From Arsenicicoccus dermatophilus (GTDB taxonomy: Bacteria > Actinomycetota > Actinomycetes > Actinomycetales > Dermatophilaceae), in NCBI RefSeq assembly GCF_022568795.1, contig NZ_JAKZHU010000001.1, forward strand, positions 62,001 through 126,000: DNA of 64,000 nucleotides, given 5' to 3'. Shown one piece after another: positions 26,249 through 37,448 of the stretch. A program made the translations under genes and the position numbers. The notes beneath the pieces were generated by a model that was not told the DNA's origin, made no database searches, and saw only the letters and a program-made list of their open reading frames with translations. Position 1 is the stretch's first letter; every line of letters starts with the position of its first letter.

Positions 26249-27664
26249 TCAGCCCAGGTGGTCGACCAGGGTGGGAGCCAGGCCGACATACGTGCTGGGG
26301 GTCATCGCCGCCAGCCGCTCCTCGACCTCGGCGGGCAGGTCCAGGCCCTTCACGAACGCGACCAGGTCGTCCTGCCCGATCCGGCGGCCGCGGGTGAGCT
26401 CCTTGAGCCGCTCGTAGGGGTTGTCCATCCCCGCGACGCCCTGGGCGCCGAGCGCACGCATCGCCGACTGGACGGGCTCGCCCAGCACCTCCCAGTTGCC
26501 GTCGAGGTCCTCGGCCATCCGCGCCGGCACCGCGTCCAGGCCTGCGAGCCCACGAGAGACGTTGTCCAGCGCCAGCATCGAGTGGCCGAGCGCCGTGCCG
26601 ACGTTGCGCTGCATGGAGGAGTCCGTCAGGTCGCGCTGCAGCCGCGACTGCACCAGCGTGGCCGCCAGCACGTCGAGCAGGGCGCAGGAGACCTCGAGGT
26701 TGGCCTCGGCGTTCTCGAAGCGGATCGGGTTGACCTTGTGCGGCATCGTCGACGAGCCGACGGTGCCCTGGCCGCGCACCTGGGCGTAGTAGCCCATCGA
26801 GATGTAGGTCCAGAAGTCGGTGCACACGTTGTGCAGGATCCGGTTGAACCGGGCGACGTCGGCGTAGAGCTCGGCCTGCCAGTCGTGCGACTCGATCTGG
26901 GTGGTCAGCGGGTTCCACGTCAGGCCCAGGCCCTCGACGAAGGCCCGCGAGATCGCCTGCCAGTCGGCGCCGGGCACGGCGGCCAGGTGCGCGCCGTAGG
27001 TGCCGGTCGCGCCGTTGAGCTTGCCGAGGTAGTCCTGCCCCTCGACGCGGTTCAGCTGCCGGCCCAGGCGGTGGGCCATGACGGCGATCTCCTTGCCCAT
27101 CGTCGTGGGCGTCGCCGGCTGGCCGTGGGTGTGCGCGAGGAGGGGGATGTCGGCGAGGTCCTTCGCCATGCCGGACAGCTGGTCGACGACGGAGCGGGCC
27201 TTGGGCAGCCAGACCTCGCGCGTGGCGCCCTGGACCATGAGGGCGTAGGACAGGTTGTTGATGTCCTCGCTGGTGCAGCAGAAGTGGATGAGCTGCTTGA
27301 GCCGGGCCGCGTCGTCGGGGGCGATGCGGTCGACGCGGCGCTGCAGGAAGTACTCCACGGCCTTGACGTCGTGCACCGTCTCACGCTCGATCTCGGCCAG
27401 CTCGGCGATGTCCTCGGCGCCGAACTTCACGACCACGGCGCGCAGCTCGCGCACCTCGTCGTCGGAGAGGCGACGCACGCCCGGCACGACCTGCTCCTGC
27501 GTCAGGTGGATCAGCCACTCCACCTCGACGTGGACCCGGGTGCGGTTGAGCGCGGCCTCCGACAGGTGGTCGACCAGGGGTGCGACCGCCGAGCGGTATC
27601 GGCCGTCGAGGGCGCCGAGGGCGATGGGCGGGGTCACGTCAGCGAGGGAGGCCATGACGGTCAT
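26249..27664 (-). CDS. purB: Adenylosuccinate lyase
   Basis: Purine-biosynthesis enzyme that cleaves SAICAR to AICAR and adenylosuccinate to AMP, releasing fumarate each time. 471 aa from the ATG at 27664, which overlaps the IclR stop; an ATG three codons later (27655) is equally plausible. Family landmarks: the opening LGALDGRY, the HTHGQPATPTTMGKE segment with the catalytic His, and the fumarase/aspartase signature GSSTMPHKVNP containing the mobile catalytic serine loop. Length and layout match the E. coli-type PurB. Overlap with an unrelated sugar-acid regulator is probably incidental packing. Confidence 0.96.
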   Translation of the reverse strand: MTVMASLADVTPPIALGALDGRYRSAVAPLVDHLSEAALNRTRVHVEVEWLIHLTQEQVVPGVRRLSDDEVRELRAVVVKFGAEDIAELAEIERETVHDVKAVEYFLQRRVDRIAPDDAARLKQLIHFCCTSEDINNLSYALMVQGATREVWLPKARSVVDQLSGMAKDLADIPLLAHTHGQPATPTTMGKEIAVMAHRLGRQLNRVEGQDYLGKLNGATGTYGAHLAAVPGADWQAISRAFVEGLGLTWNPLTTQIESHDWQAELYADVARFNRILHNVCTDFWTYISMGYYAQVRGQGTVGSSTMPHKVNPIRFENAEANLEVSCALLDVLAATLVQSRLQRDLTDSSMQRNVGTALGHSMLALDNVSRGLAGLDAVPARMAEDLDGNWEVLGEPVQSAMRALGAQGVAGMDNPYERLKELTRGRRIGQDDLVAFVKGLDLPAEVEERLAAMTPSTYVGLAPTLVDHLG

Positions 27665-28533
27665 TCTGCCAGCCGGCGAGCGGCCGCTCCGCGAGTGCGT
27701 GTGCCGCAGGGATCCTGCTCCTCGAGGCCGTCGCGGTCGACCTGGTGACCCAGCGCTCGCGAGATGCGGTCGGCGGTCGCCCGCATCACCGTGCTGAGGC
27801 TGCGCATCCGCGCGGTGGGCATGTAAGGGCTGGTCGCGGACATGCTGATCGCCGCCGTGATCGCGCCCGACGCGTCGCGCACCGGCGCGGCGACGCACCG
27901 GATACCGATCTCGTTCTCCTCCAGGTCCCAGGCCACCCCTGCCTCGGCATAGGTCCTCATCCGACGCAGGAAGTCCTCACGGGCCTGGCCGGTGACCGTG
28001 CCCTCGTGGTCGATGTCGTACTGCGTGTCCCAGTCGGGGCCGCTGTCGAGCAGGAGGGCCTTGCCCACCCCGGTGCGGCTGAGCGGCATCCGCTGGCCGA
28101 CGCGGGAGCGCATCTCCACCCCGCGGGAGCCGGAGATCTTGTCCAGATAGAGGACGGCGCCCCCGTCGCGGATCCCCAGGTGGACGGTGTCGTGCTGCAC
28201 GTCGACCAGCTGCTGCAGGATCGGTCTGGCGAGCGCGGTGACGGGGCTCTGCTCGACGGCGCGGAAACCCATCTCCATCAACGTCGGTCCGAGGAAGTAC
28301 TCGCCGGCCTGATGTCTCAGGTATCCCGCCTGGGTCAGGGCCTGCAGGAGGCGGTGGCAGGTCGAGCGGGTGATTCCGGTGGCATCGCTGGCCCGTTGCA
28401 GGGTCCGAGCCCCTACTGCCACCGCTCTGACCAGCACCAATCCGCGCAGGAGGGTCTGGGCGCCAGCCAGGTCGGCGTGGAGGGCGCGGGCCTCGGGGGA
28501 GTCGAGGGGCTGACTCGCGGCAAGATCAGGCAT
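27661..28533 (-). CDS. IclR-family transcriptional regulator, probable dgo regulator
   Basis: 290 aa from ATG 28533. The N-terminal winged helix-turn-helix covers about residues 30-85 (LQRASDATGITRSTCHRLLQAL is the recognition region), followed by YLRHQAGEYFLGPTLMEMG. The C-terminal effector domain has the usual IclR core (HLGIRDGGAVLYLDKISG, PLSRTGVGKALL, GVAWDLEENEIGIRCVAAPV, GAITAAISMSA). It is divergent from the dgoK-dgoA-dgoD-transporter genes, so it most likely controls galactonate use, with galactonate or 2-keto-3-deoxygalactonate as effector. Effector and sign of control are inferred from context. Confidence 0.87.
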   Translation of the reverse strand: MPDLAASQPLDSPEARALHADLAGAQTLLRGLVLVRAVAVGARTLQRASDATGITRSTCHRLLQALTQAGYLRHQAGEYFLGPTLMEMGFRAVEQSPVTALARPILQQLVDVQHDTVHLGIRDGGAVLYLDKISGSRGVEMRSRVGQRMPLSRTGVGKALLLDSGPDWDTQYDIDHEGTVTGQAREDFLRRMRTYAEAGVAWDLEENEIGIRCVAAPVRDASGAITAAISMSATSPYMPTARMRSLSTVMRATADRISRALGHQVDRDGLEEQDPCGTRTRGAAARRLAE

Positions 28534-28542
28534 GGGCCCAGG

Positions 28543-28579
28543 ATCCCACATTCAGGGACTGCGATTGAGAGTGTGGGAT
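28543..28579. promoter_or_regulatory. Candidate IclR operator in the divergent dgo promoter region
   Basis: Inverted repeat ATCCCACA (28543-28550) and TGTGGGAT (28572-28579), centred between the divergent IclR gene and dgoK. It begins 10 bases upstream of the regulator start and ends 57 bases before dgoK. Position and symmetry suit a site that controls both genes. Confidence 0.5.
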
Positions 28580-28635
28580 GACGGGGCGGATCCTGACGAC
28601 GTGCCAGCACCACCGCCCGACCGAAGGATCCTGCC

Positions 28636-29592
28636 GTGAGCTCCACCGACGTGCTCCTTGCCCTCGACTGGGGTACGAGCAGCCTACGGGCCTACCGGTT
28701 CGGCGCCGATGGCCGCGTCGTGGGCAGCTCGTCCTCCGACGACGGCGTCGGCGCGGTCCACGACCGGGGGCCGCGGGCCCTGCGCGACGCCCTCGCCCGG
28801 GCAGCGCGTCGCGCCGGGGCGACCCGGCCGCTGCCGACGCTCGCGTGCGGGATGGTGGGCAGTCGGCAGGGGTGGGTCGAGGTGCCCTACGTGAGCGTCC
28901 CCGCTGACCTGGCCACCCTCACCGACCGGATCACGGTCGTGCCCGCCGACGAGGGCCCCCTGCACATCCTGCCGGGGATGGTCGACGAGGGCTCGCTCCC
29001 CTCCGTCATGCGAGGCGAGGAGACCCAGGTCGTCGGGGTTCTCGACCGAGCTCGGTGGGCGGGGAGCGAGAGCATCGAGCAGCTGATCGTGCTGCCGGGC
29101 ACGCACACCAAGTGGGTCACCGTGCGAGGGCGGTCCCTGCAGAGCATCGCCACGACGATGACCGGCGAGGTGTACGCGCTGCTCCGCCGCTCGAGCATCC
29201 TCGCAGCCACGATGACCACGACCACGGCCCTCCATCGCGAGGTCTTCGAGTCGGCCGTGCGGCTGGCCCGGAGCAGCGGGGTCGGCGCCACGTCGACGAT
29301 CTTCTCCACGCGCAGCCTCGGGCTGCTGGATCGTCTCCCTCCCGAGGCGCAGGCGGCACACCTGTCCGGCCTCCTCATCGGTCACGAGCTGCTCGATCAC
29401 CAGCCCCCGGGCGACCCGCCCGCCTGGACCCTCGCCGGCGAGGAGGCTCTGTGCCGGCGCTACGCCTGCGCGGGCGAGGTCCTCGGCTGGCCCACCCCCA
29501 CCATCCGCGCGGATGCAGCCCCTCGCGGCCTGTGGCGGCTCGCCACGGCTGCCGGGCTGGTCCGCCTCGTTGAGGAGGAAGCCCATGAGTGA
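28636..29592 (+). CDS. dgoK: 2-dehydro-3-deoxygalactonokinase
   Basis: Cytoplasmic sugar-acid kinase that phosphorylates 2-keto-3-deoxygalactonate at C6 in the DeLey-Doudoroff route of D-galactonate breakdown. 318 aa. The N-terminal ATP phosphate-binding segment is LALDWGTSSLRAYRFG. LACGMVGSRQGWVE, IEQLIVLPGTHTKWV and the conserved SLLGL-like C-terminal region (GEEALCRRYACA) are all typical of DgoK. GTG start at 28636, with AAGGA 8 bases upstream. It overlaps dgoA by 8 bases. First gene of the catabolic operon divergent from the IclR regulator. Confidence 0.92.
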   Translation: MSSTDVLLALDWGTSSLRAYRFGADGRVVGSSSSDDGVGAVHDRGPRALRDALARAARRAGATRPLPTLACGMVGSRQGWVEVPYVSVPADLATLTDRITVVPADEGPLHILPGMVDEGSLPSVMRGEETQVVGVLDRARWAGSESIEQLIVLPGTHTKWVTVRGRSLQSIATTMTGEVYALLRRSSILAATMTTTTALHREVFESAVRLARSSGVGATSTIFSTRSLGLLDRLPPEAQAAHLSGLLIGHELLDHQPPGDPPAWTLAGEEALCRRYACAGEVLGWPTPTIRADAAPRGLWRLATAAGLVRLVEEEAHE

Positions 29593-30220
29593 CAGTCTTG
29601 CCACCCGACCCGGTCACGGCCTGATCGCGATCCTGCGAGGGGTCCGCCCCGCCGAGGCCGTCGCCGTGGCCACCGCGGTCCACGAGGCCGGGATCGGCAC
29701 CATCGAGGTGCCTCTGAACTCCCCGGACCCCCTGACATCCATCGCGGCCATCCGGGCGGCACTGCCGCCCACCGCGGTCGTGGGGGCCGGGACGGTCCTC
29801 ACGACCGACGACGTCGAGCGCGTCGCCCAGGCAGGCGGCGAGATCGTTGTCTCCCCGGCGATGAACCCCGAGGTCATCCGGGCCACCGTCGCCGCGGGCA
29901 TGATCAGCTGCCCGGGCGTCGCCACCCCCAGCGAGGCCTTCACCGCCCTCGCCTGCGGCGCCCAGGTCCTCAAGGTCTTTCCCGCCGAGCAGGTCGGCCC
30001 GGCCGGTGTGAAGGCGTGGATGTCGGTGCTGCCCCCGCACACCCCCGTCGTGCCCGTCGGCGGCATCACCCCGGCGACCATGGCGGACTGGTGGCCCATC
30101 GGCGTCAGCGGCTTCGGGATCGGGTCCGCCGTCTACCGCGCCGGCTCGACCCCCCAGCAGGCGGGCGAGCAGGCACGAGCCTTCGTCGCGGCATACGCCG
30201 CTCTGTCCAGCAAGGAGTAG
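29585..30220 (+). CDS. dgoA: 2-dehydro-3-deoxy-6-phosphogalactonate aldolase
   Basis: Class I aldolase of the KDPG/KDPGal family that splits 2-keto-3-deoxy-6-phosphogalactonate to pyruvate and glyceraldehyde 3-phosphate. 211 aa. ATG at 29585 lies within the end of dgoK. The TIM-barrel carries the catalytic Glu in GTIEVPLNSP (about residue 39) and the Schiff-base Lys in VLKVFPAE (about residue 129). The phosphate-binding GGITP and GIGSAVY loops follow. The unusual GTVLTTDDVERVAQAGGEIVVSPAMN stretch matches the KDPGal subgroup. It is followed by dgoD after 3 bases. Confidence 0.92.
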   Translation: MSDSLATRPGHGLIAILRGVRPAEAVAVATAVHEAGIGTIEVPLNSPDPLTSIAAIRAALPPTAVVGAGTVLTTDDVERVAQAGGEIVVSPAMNPEVIRATVAAGMISCPGVATPSEAFTALACGAQVLKVFPAEQVGPAGVKAWMSVLPPHTPVVPVGGITPATMADWWPIGVSGFGIGSAVYRAGSTPQQAGEQARAFVAAYAALSSKE

Positions 30221-30223
30221 TCC

Positions 30224-31372
30224 ATGAAGATCACCACGGTGACGACCTACCAGGTGCCTCCGCGCTGGTGCTTCGTCAAGATCGAGACCGACGAGGGCGT
30301 GGTCGGCTGGGGCGAGCCGGTCCTCGAGGGACGGGCCGCCAGCGTCGCGGCCACCGTCGACGAGCTGGCCGACCTGGTCGTCGGCCGGGACCCCCGCCAC
30401 ATCGAGGACCTGTGGACGCTGATGTACCGCAGCGCCTTCTATCGCGGCGGCGGCATCCACATGAGCGCGATCGCCGGCATCGACCAGGCCCTCTGGGACA
30501 TCAAGGGCAAGGCTCTCGGGGTCCCCGTCGCCGAGCTGCTCGGCGGCCAGGTCCGCGACCGGATCAAGGTCTACTCCTGGATCGGCGGAGATCGCCCGGC
30601 CGAGACCGCGGCGGCGGCCCGGGCTGCCGCCGACCGAGGATTCACGGCCGTCAAGATGAACGGCACCGAGGAGATGCAGTACCTCGACTCCTGGGACAAG
30701 GTCCAGCTGTGCCTCGACAACGTCGGCGCGGTCCGGGACGCGGTGGGCCCCGACATCGGCATCGGCGTGGACTTCCACGGCCGGGTCCACAAGCCGATGG
30801 CCAAGGTCCTCATGAAGGAGCTCGAGCCCTACCACCTGATGTTCATCGAGGAACCGGTGCTGTCCGAGCACCTCGACGCGATGATCGACGTCCTGCACGG
30901 CGTCAGCACCCCGATCGCCCTGGGCGAGCGGCTGTTCTCGCGCTGGGACGTCAAGGACGTGCTCGCGAGCGGGGCCGTCGACATCATCCAGCCCGACCCC
31001 TGCCACGCGGGCGGCATCACCGAGACGCGCAAGATCGCCATGATGGCCGAGGCCTACGACGTGGCCCTGGCGCTGCACTGCCCCCTGGGCCCGATCGCGC
31101 TGGCCACCTGTCTGCAGATCGACGCCGGCTGCTACAACGCCGTCATCCAGGAGCAGAGCCTGGGGATCCACTACAACACCACCAACGACCTGCTCGACTA
31201 CGTCGTCGACCCCTCCGTGTTCGCCTACGAGGACGGCATGGTCACCATCCCCACCGGCCCCGGCCTGGGGATCGAGGTCAACGAGGAGTATGTCGCCGAG
31301 CGTGCCGTCGTCGGCCACCGCTGGCGCAACCCGGTGTGGCGCCACCGCGACGGCAGCTTCGCCGAGTGGTGA
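30224..31372 (+). CDS. dgoD: D-galactonate dehydratase
   Basis: Mandelate-racemase/enolase superfamily enzyme that dehydrates D-galactonate to 2-keto-3-deoxygalactonate with Mg2+. 382 aa, the family length. The Mg2+ ligands are visible: Asp in GVDFHGRVH, Glu in FIEEPVL and Glu in [10 protein letters not shown]. The acid/base histidines lie in DFHGRVH and [11 protein letters not shown]. The N-terminal [31 protein letters not shown] is nearly diagnostic for galactonate dehydratases. ATG at 30224, immediately after dgoA. It performs the first step of the pathway. Confidence 0.95.
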   Translation: MKITTVTTYQVPPRWCFVKIETDEGVVGWGEPVLEGRAASVAATVDELADLVVGRDPRHIEDLWTLMYRSAFYRGGGIHMSAIAGIDQALWDIKGKALGVPVAELLGGQVRDRIKVYSWIGGDRPAETAAAARAAADRGFTAVKMNGTEEMQYLDSWDKVQLCLDNVGAVRDAVGPDIGIGVDFHGRVHKPMAKVLMKELEPYHLMFIEEPVLSEHLDAMIDVLHGVSTPIALGERLFSRWDVKDVLASGAVDIIQPDPCHAGGITETRKIAMMAEAYDVALALHCPLGPIALATCLQIDAGCYNAVIQEQSLGIHYNTTNDLLDYVVDPSVFAYEDGMVTIPTGPGLGIEVNEEYVAERAVVGHRWRNPVWRHRDGSFAEW

Positions 31373-31514
31373 ACCCCACCGCCTGACGCGACACCGAGCC
31401 GCCCAGCGCCGCCCGCGTCATACCCCCGACGCGACATCTCAGGGTGCGGGTCCACCGCCCCCTGACCCCTTCCCCCGCGCACGCCGTCGTGCGCCCACCC
31501 AGAAAGACCCCCTG

Positions 31515-32813
31515 ATGAGCACGACCTCCGGCGCCGTCGCGCCCCGTCCGACCCGGACGCGCTACCTGATCATGGTGATGCTCTTCGTCACCGTGGTCAT
31601 CAACTACCTCGACCGCAGCAACCTCTCGGTCGCGTCCACGGGCATCGCCAAGGACCCGCACCTGACGACCTTCCAGCAGGGTCTGATGCTCTCGGCCTTC
31701 GGATGGACCTATGCCGCCGCCCAGATCCCCGGCGGCTGGCTCGTCGACCGGGTCCCACCGCGGGTGCTGTACCCGGCGGCACTCGTGCTGTGGTCGCTGG
31801 CCACCTGCCTCATGGGCGTGGTGGGGAGCTTCGTCGGGCTGTTCGTGCTGCGCCTCGCGGTGGGCGCCTTCGAGGCGCCGGCCTATCCGATCAACAACAA
31901 GGTCGTCACCGCGTGGTTCCCCGAGCGGGAGCGCGCCGGCGCCATCGGGTTCTACACCTCTGGGCAGTTCGTGGGCCTGGCCCTGCTGACCCCCCTCCTG
32001 CTCTGGATGCAGAAGTCCTACGGGTGGCACACGATCTTCGTCGTCACCGGCCTGGTCGGCCTGGTGTGGGCAGTGGTGTGGTTCGCCGTCTACCGGGGTC
32101 CGCGCGACTTCCGGGGCACGAACGACGCCGAGCTGGAGCACATCGCGGTCGGAGGCGGTCTCGTGGACGTCGACGGCGGGCAGCACGCCAAGGAGCCCTT
32201 CCGGTGGGGAGACCTTGCCCTCGTGCTGAGCCGACGCAAGCTGTGGGGGGCCTACCTCGGGCAGTTCTGCCTGACCTCGACCCTGTGGTTCTTCCTCACC
32301 TGGTTCCCGACCTACCTCGTGAAGTACCGCCACATGGACTTCCTCAAGACCGGCTTCCTGGCGTCGCTGCCCTTCGTCGCAGCCTTCGTCGGTGTCGTCT
32401 TCTCCGGGATCTTCTCCGACCGACTTCTGCGTCGGGGGGTCTCCGTGGGGACTGCCCGCAAGCTCCCGATCATCACCGGCCTGCTGATCTCGATCTCGGT
32501 CCTCGGGGCGAACCACACCGACAGCACGGGGATGGTGATCTTCTTCCTCGCCCTGGCGTTCTTCGGCAACGGGCTGGCCTCGATCACCTGGTCGCTGGTC
32601 TCGGCGCTGGCGCCATCGCGGCTGCTGGGCCTCACCGGCGGCGTCTTCAACTTCATCGGCAACCTGTCCTCGATCGCGACCCCGCTCATCATCGGAGCCC
32701 TGGTGTCCGAGACCGACTTCACCCCCGCCCTGGTCTACATCGCGGTCGTCTCGGCTCTCGGTGCCCTGTCCTACCTCCTCCTCGTCGGATCGGTGGAGCG
32801 CATCGAGGGCTGA
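31515..32813 (+). CDS. MFS sugar-acid transporter, probable D-galactonate permease
   Basis: 432-aa major facilitator of the anion:cation symporter family (the family of DgoT, GudP and ExuT), with twelve predicted spans. The first span ends in NYLDRSNLSVA, the signature of this family, and the loop 2-3 motif is GGWLVDRVPPR. It imports galactonate or a related hexonate with protons. It follows dgoD after a 142-base gap without a convincing promoter, so it is probably cotranscribed. Substrate is assigned by operon context, since the family also includes glucarate and hexuronate carriers. Confidence 0.87.
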   Translation: MSTTSGAVAPRPTRTRYLIMVMLFVTVVINYLDRSNLSVASTGIAKDPHLTTFQQGLMLSAFGWTYAAAQIPGGWLVDRVPPRVLYPAALVLWSLATCLMGVVGSFVGLFVLRLAVGAFEAPAYPINNKVVTAWFPERERAGAIGFYTSGQFVGLALLTPLLLWMQKSYGWHTIFVVTGLVGLVWAVVWFAVYRGPRDFRGTNDAELEHIAVGGGLVDVDGGQHAKEPFRWGDLALVLSRRKLWGAYLGQFCLTSTLWFFLTWFPTYLVKYRHMDFLKTGFLASLPFVAAFVGVVFSGIFSDRLLRRGVSVGTARKLPIITGLLISISVLGANHTDSTGMVIFFLALAFFGNGLASITWSLVSALAPSRLLGLTGGVFNFIGNLSSIATPLIIGALVSETDFTPALVYIAVVSALGALSYLLLVGSVERIEG

Positions 32814-32836
32814 CCCCTCGAGCCCGTGGAACGACG

Positions 32837-32879
32837 GACCGGGTGCCGGTCGCCCGAGATCGGGGGCCGGCACCCGGTC
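32837..32879. terminator. Bidirectional terminator hairpin after dgo operon
   Basis: Perfect 13-bp arms (32837-32849 and 32867-32879, GACCGGGTGCCGG with its complement) around a 17-base loop. It lies between the convergent transporter and the minus-strand gene ending at 32887. Confidence 0.75.
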
Positions 32880-32886
32880 GGACGGA

Positions 32887-33600
32887 TCAGGACTTCGTGT
32901 CGCCCGTGTCCTGCTCGGCCTTCGCCCGTGCCTCGTCGACCTTCTCCGAGAGCCGGGCCTGCAGGTGCTTCTGCGCGAGCGCGAGGTCGCCGAGGCTCTC
33001 CAGGACGGCCTCGGAGTCACCCTTCAGCTGGGCGTCGAACAGCTCGCCCTCGACCTCCATGACCCACAGCCGGGCGTAGTAGAGCCGGTCCTCGGCCAGG
33101 TGGGCCAGGACGACCAGACCCGTGAGCAGGGGGTGGTTCTGGGTGACGTTGGTGCCGCGGGTGACGCCGTGCTCCAGCTCCACCGCGAGGGCGTAGCGGA
33201 ACTCCCACAGGTGACCCAGGCACCTCTCGCCCTGGAACTCCTCGCCCTCGGGGAGGAAGTCGTTCAGCAGGTCCGGGGCGTCCTCGCCGTCGGCGGAGGG
33301 CTCGATGACCTTCTCGGCCACGAGGTACTTCAGCGCGCTGAGGATCGCGACGGTCTCGTCCTCGGGGACGACGGCGACACCCTCCTCGCCATCAGGGGCG
33401 ATCTCGTCGAGCTCGAGGGTGGCCCAGTTGCGGCTGATCCCGAGCTCGGTGCAGAAGGTCCCGACGGCCTTGCGGGTCAGGAAGTCCAGGTCGACGTCCT
33501 TGCCGTCCGTGAAGTCGTTGATGCGGTCGATGACGTAGGCGACCAGGTCGTCGCCCTTGGCCTTCTTGGCCACGGCCTCGTCGAAGGTCTGGAACTTCAT
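32887..33600 (-). CDS. Unknown acidic protein
   Basis: 237-aa soluble protein, strongly acidic overall. It starts at ATG 33600 behind a clear GGGAGGA ribosome site; the upstream extension is not coding-like. It has no signal peptide, membrane span or known catalytic motif. The N-terminal half is mixed (MKFQTFDEAVAKKAKGDDLV). The middle contains GHLWEFRYALAVELEHGVTRG and QNHPLLTGLVVLAHLAEDRLYYARLW, with several His/Glu residues that could bind metal. The C-terminal 40 residues are a charged helix ending in Lys/Asp repeats. I do not recognise the family. It is divergent from nadE and bounded by a terminator, so likely a single-gene unit. Confidence 0.75.
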   Translation of the reverse strand: MKFQTFDEAVAKKAKGDDLVAYVIDRINDFTDGKDVDLDFLTRKAVGTFCTELGISRNWATLELDEIAPDGEEGVAVVPEDETVAILSALKYLVAEKVIEPSADGEDAPDLLNDFLPEGEEFQGERCLGHLWEFRYALAVELEHGVTRGTNVTQNHPLLTGLVVLAHLAEDRLYYARLWVMEVEGELFDAQLKGDSEAVLESLGDLALAQKHLQARLSEKVDEARAKAEQDTGDTKS

Positions 33601-33710
33601 CGGTCCTCCCGGGGGTGATGAGTGGGTCTTGCCTCCGGCATACCCCGGCAGGTCCGTCTCGATCCCGCAGGTCACCCGGCCGGACCGCCGCCGGGTGGCA
33701 GGATGGCGCC

Positions 33711-35753
<2,043 letters not shown>

Positions 35754-35802
35754 CGGTCCGGGGCCGTCCCGACCCGGCCGGGCGCGGGTCAGGGGTGCGC
35801 GG

Positions 35803-36537
35803 TCAGGCGTCGGCGGCGGTGATCGACAGTCCGCTCAGGCGGTATGCCGCGAAGGCCGTGCCCACGACCAGCACGAGCAGCAGCCCCACCAGGGCATGGG
35901 TCAGCCCGATCTCGGTGGGCGCGATGACCGACATCTGACCCACCTCGCTGGCGACCCGCGTGGCCCAGGCGCCGACGGAGACCTTCTCGATCCCGCGCAG
36001 CAGGGTGCGCAGGCCGCCCTCCCACACGGTGAGGTAGAGCAGGCCCCACACCACGGCGTGCCGGGTCGAGGCCGACAGCGCGGTGAACAGCCCGCTGTAG
36101 GCCACGGCGGCAGCCGCGCCACCGGCCGCCCACCCCAGCGCCTTGACCGGCGAGTCCGGGTCGAGCAGCAGGGCGGCGAGCCCGAGGGGGAGCGCGCCCA
36201 GCACCAGCGTCGTGGCGGCCCCGGCGATGAGCTTGCTCACCACCACGTGCCAGCGGGGCACCGGCTTGGACAGCAGGTAGTAGATCGTGCCGTCCTCCAG
36301 CTCGGTGCCGAGCAGCCGGGTGGCCGTGAGCAGCGCCAGCATGGGCACCACCACGACCAGCCCGAGGGTGCCGAGGACGGCGCGCCCGGCCGGGTCGTCG
36401 GCCGAGGCGTCCGGCCCGAGGACGAACCGGGCGAAACCGGTGAGGACCAGCAGCACCGTCGGCAGCGCCAGCAGCGGCAGCAGCCGGGCACGACCGAGCA
36501 CCGAGGAGAAGGCGAGACGCAGGACGACAGGGTTCAT
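35803..36537 (-). CDS. ABC transporter permease (ABC-2 type)
   Basis: 244-aa integral membrane protein with about six spans, resembling ABC-2/NosY-type permeases. The opening MNPVVLRLAFSSVLGRARLLPLLAL and the conserved segment TATRLLGTELEDGTIYYLLSKPVPRWHVVVSKL are typical of single-domain permeases that pair with a separate ATPase. ATG at 36537 overlaps the stop of the upstream ATPase gene (ATGA). It is the last gene of four in a tightly overlapping chain. Substrate unknown; such modules export drugs, lipids or peptides or act in copper-protein assembly, and nothing here decides between them. Confidence 0.85.
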   Translation of the reverse strand: MNPVVLRLAFSSVLGRARLLPLLALPTVLLVLTGFARFVLGPDASADDPAGRAVLGTLGLVVVVPMLALLTATRLLGTELEDGTIYYLLSKPVPRWHVVVSKLIAGAATTLVLGALPLGLAALLLDPDSPVKALGWAAGGAAAAVAYSGLFTALSASTRHAVVWGLLYLTVWEGGLRTLLRGIEKVSVGAWATRVASEVGQMSVIAPTEIGLTHALVGLLLVLVVGTAFAAYRLSGLSITAADA

Positions 36538-37448
36538 GAGGTCACCAGGTAGGAGAAGACGCTCTCGAGCGACTCGTCGGTCGGGCTGACCTCGACGAGG
36601 GTGATCCCGCGGGCGCGGGCGACGCGCGGCAGCACGTGGGTGAACCGGCCGAAGTCGCCGGCCTCCACCTCGACCCCGCCCTCCGGCCGCAGGGCGACCG
36701 CGCGCACGCAGTCGTCGCCGACCAGCGCGGCGGCGAGGACCCGGTCGTCGGTGGACCGCACGACATACCGGTTGGGCCGGTCGGTCATCAGCCGGCGGAT
36801 GGCCCCGAAGTCGCCGCTCGCGGCGTGCCGGCCCGCCACGACCACCTCGACCTGGCGGGCGACCTGCTCGACCTCCTCCAGGATGTGCGAGCTGAACAGC
36901 ACGGTCCGCCCGTCCGCGCCCATCCGGCGCAGCAGCTCCATCAGGTGCAGCCGCTGCCGCGGGTCCATGCCGTTGAAGGGCTCGTCGAGCAGCAGCACCT
37001 GCGGGTCGTGGACCAGGGCGCTCGCCATCTTCACGCGCTGGCGCATGCCCTTGGAGTATGTCGAGATGCGGCGTCCCGCAGGCTCGGTCATCTCCACGAG
37101 GTCCAGCGCCCGCTCGGTGGCCGCGCCGGGGTCGGACAGCCCGTGCAGGTCGGCCATCGCCCGCACGAAGGCCCGTCCGGTCAGGTGCTCCAGGATGCCC
37201 TCGCGCTCGGGCACCATCCCGAGCCGGCGATAGACCTCGGGGTGCCGCCAGGTGGGGGTGCCGTCCAGCTCGACCGAGCCCGCGGAGGGGGCGAGGAAGC
37301 CGGACATGAGGGCGAGCAGCGTGGACTTGCCGGCGCCGTTGGGGCCGAGCAGGCCGGTGACGCCGGGCCCGATCTCCATGGAGACGTCGTTGACGGCCAC
37401 CAGGTCGCCGAACCACCGGGAGACGCCGTGCAGGACGAGAGTGCTCAT
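36534..37448 (-). CDS. ABC transporter ATP-binding protein
   Basis: 304-aa ATPase. Walker A GPNGAGKST at about residues 36-44, signature motif YSKGMRQRVKMASALV (SKGM variant of LSGGQ), Walker B VLLLDEPFNGMD and the switch His in SSHILEEVE. The C-terminal 90 residues form the extra domain common to ABC-2 exporters. Start codon ATG 37448 overlaps the stop of the upstream permease. It pairs with the 244-aa permease downstream. Third gene of the four-gene operon. Confidence 0.92.
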   Translation of the reverse strand: MSTLVLHGVSRWFGDLVAVNDVSMEIGPGVTGLLGPNGAGKSTLLALMSGFLAPSAGSVELDGTPTWRHPEVYRRLGMVPEREGILEHLTGRAFVRAMADLHGLSDPGAATERALDLVEMTEPAGRRISTYSKGMRQRVKMASALVHDPQVLLLDEPFNGMDPRQRLHLMELLRRMGADGRTVLFSSHILEEVEQVARQVEVVVAGRHAASGDFGAIRRLMTDRPNRYVVRSTDDRVLAAALVGDDCVRAVALRPEGGVEVEAGDFGRFTHVLPRVARARGITLVEVSPTDESLESVFSYLVTS

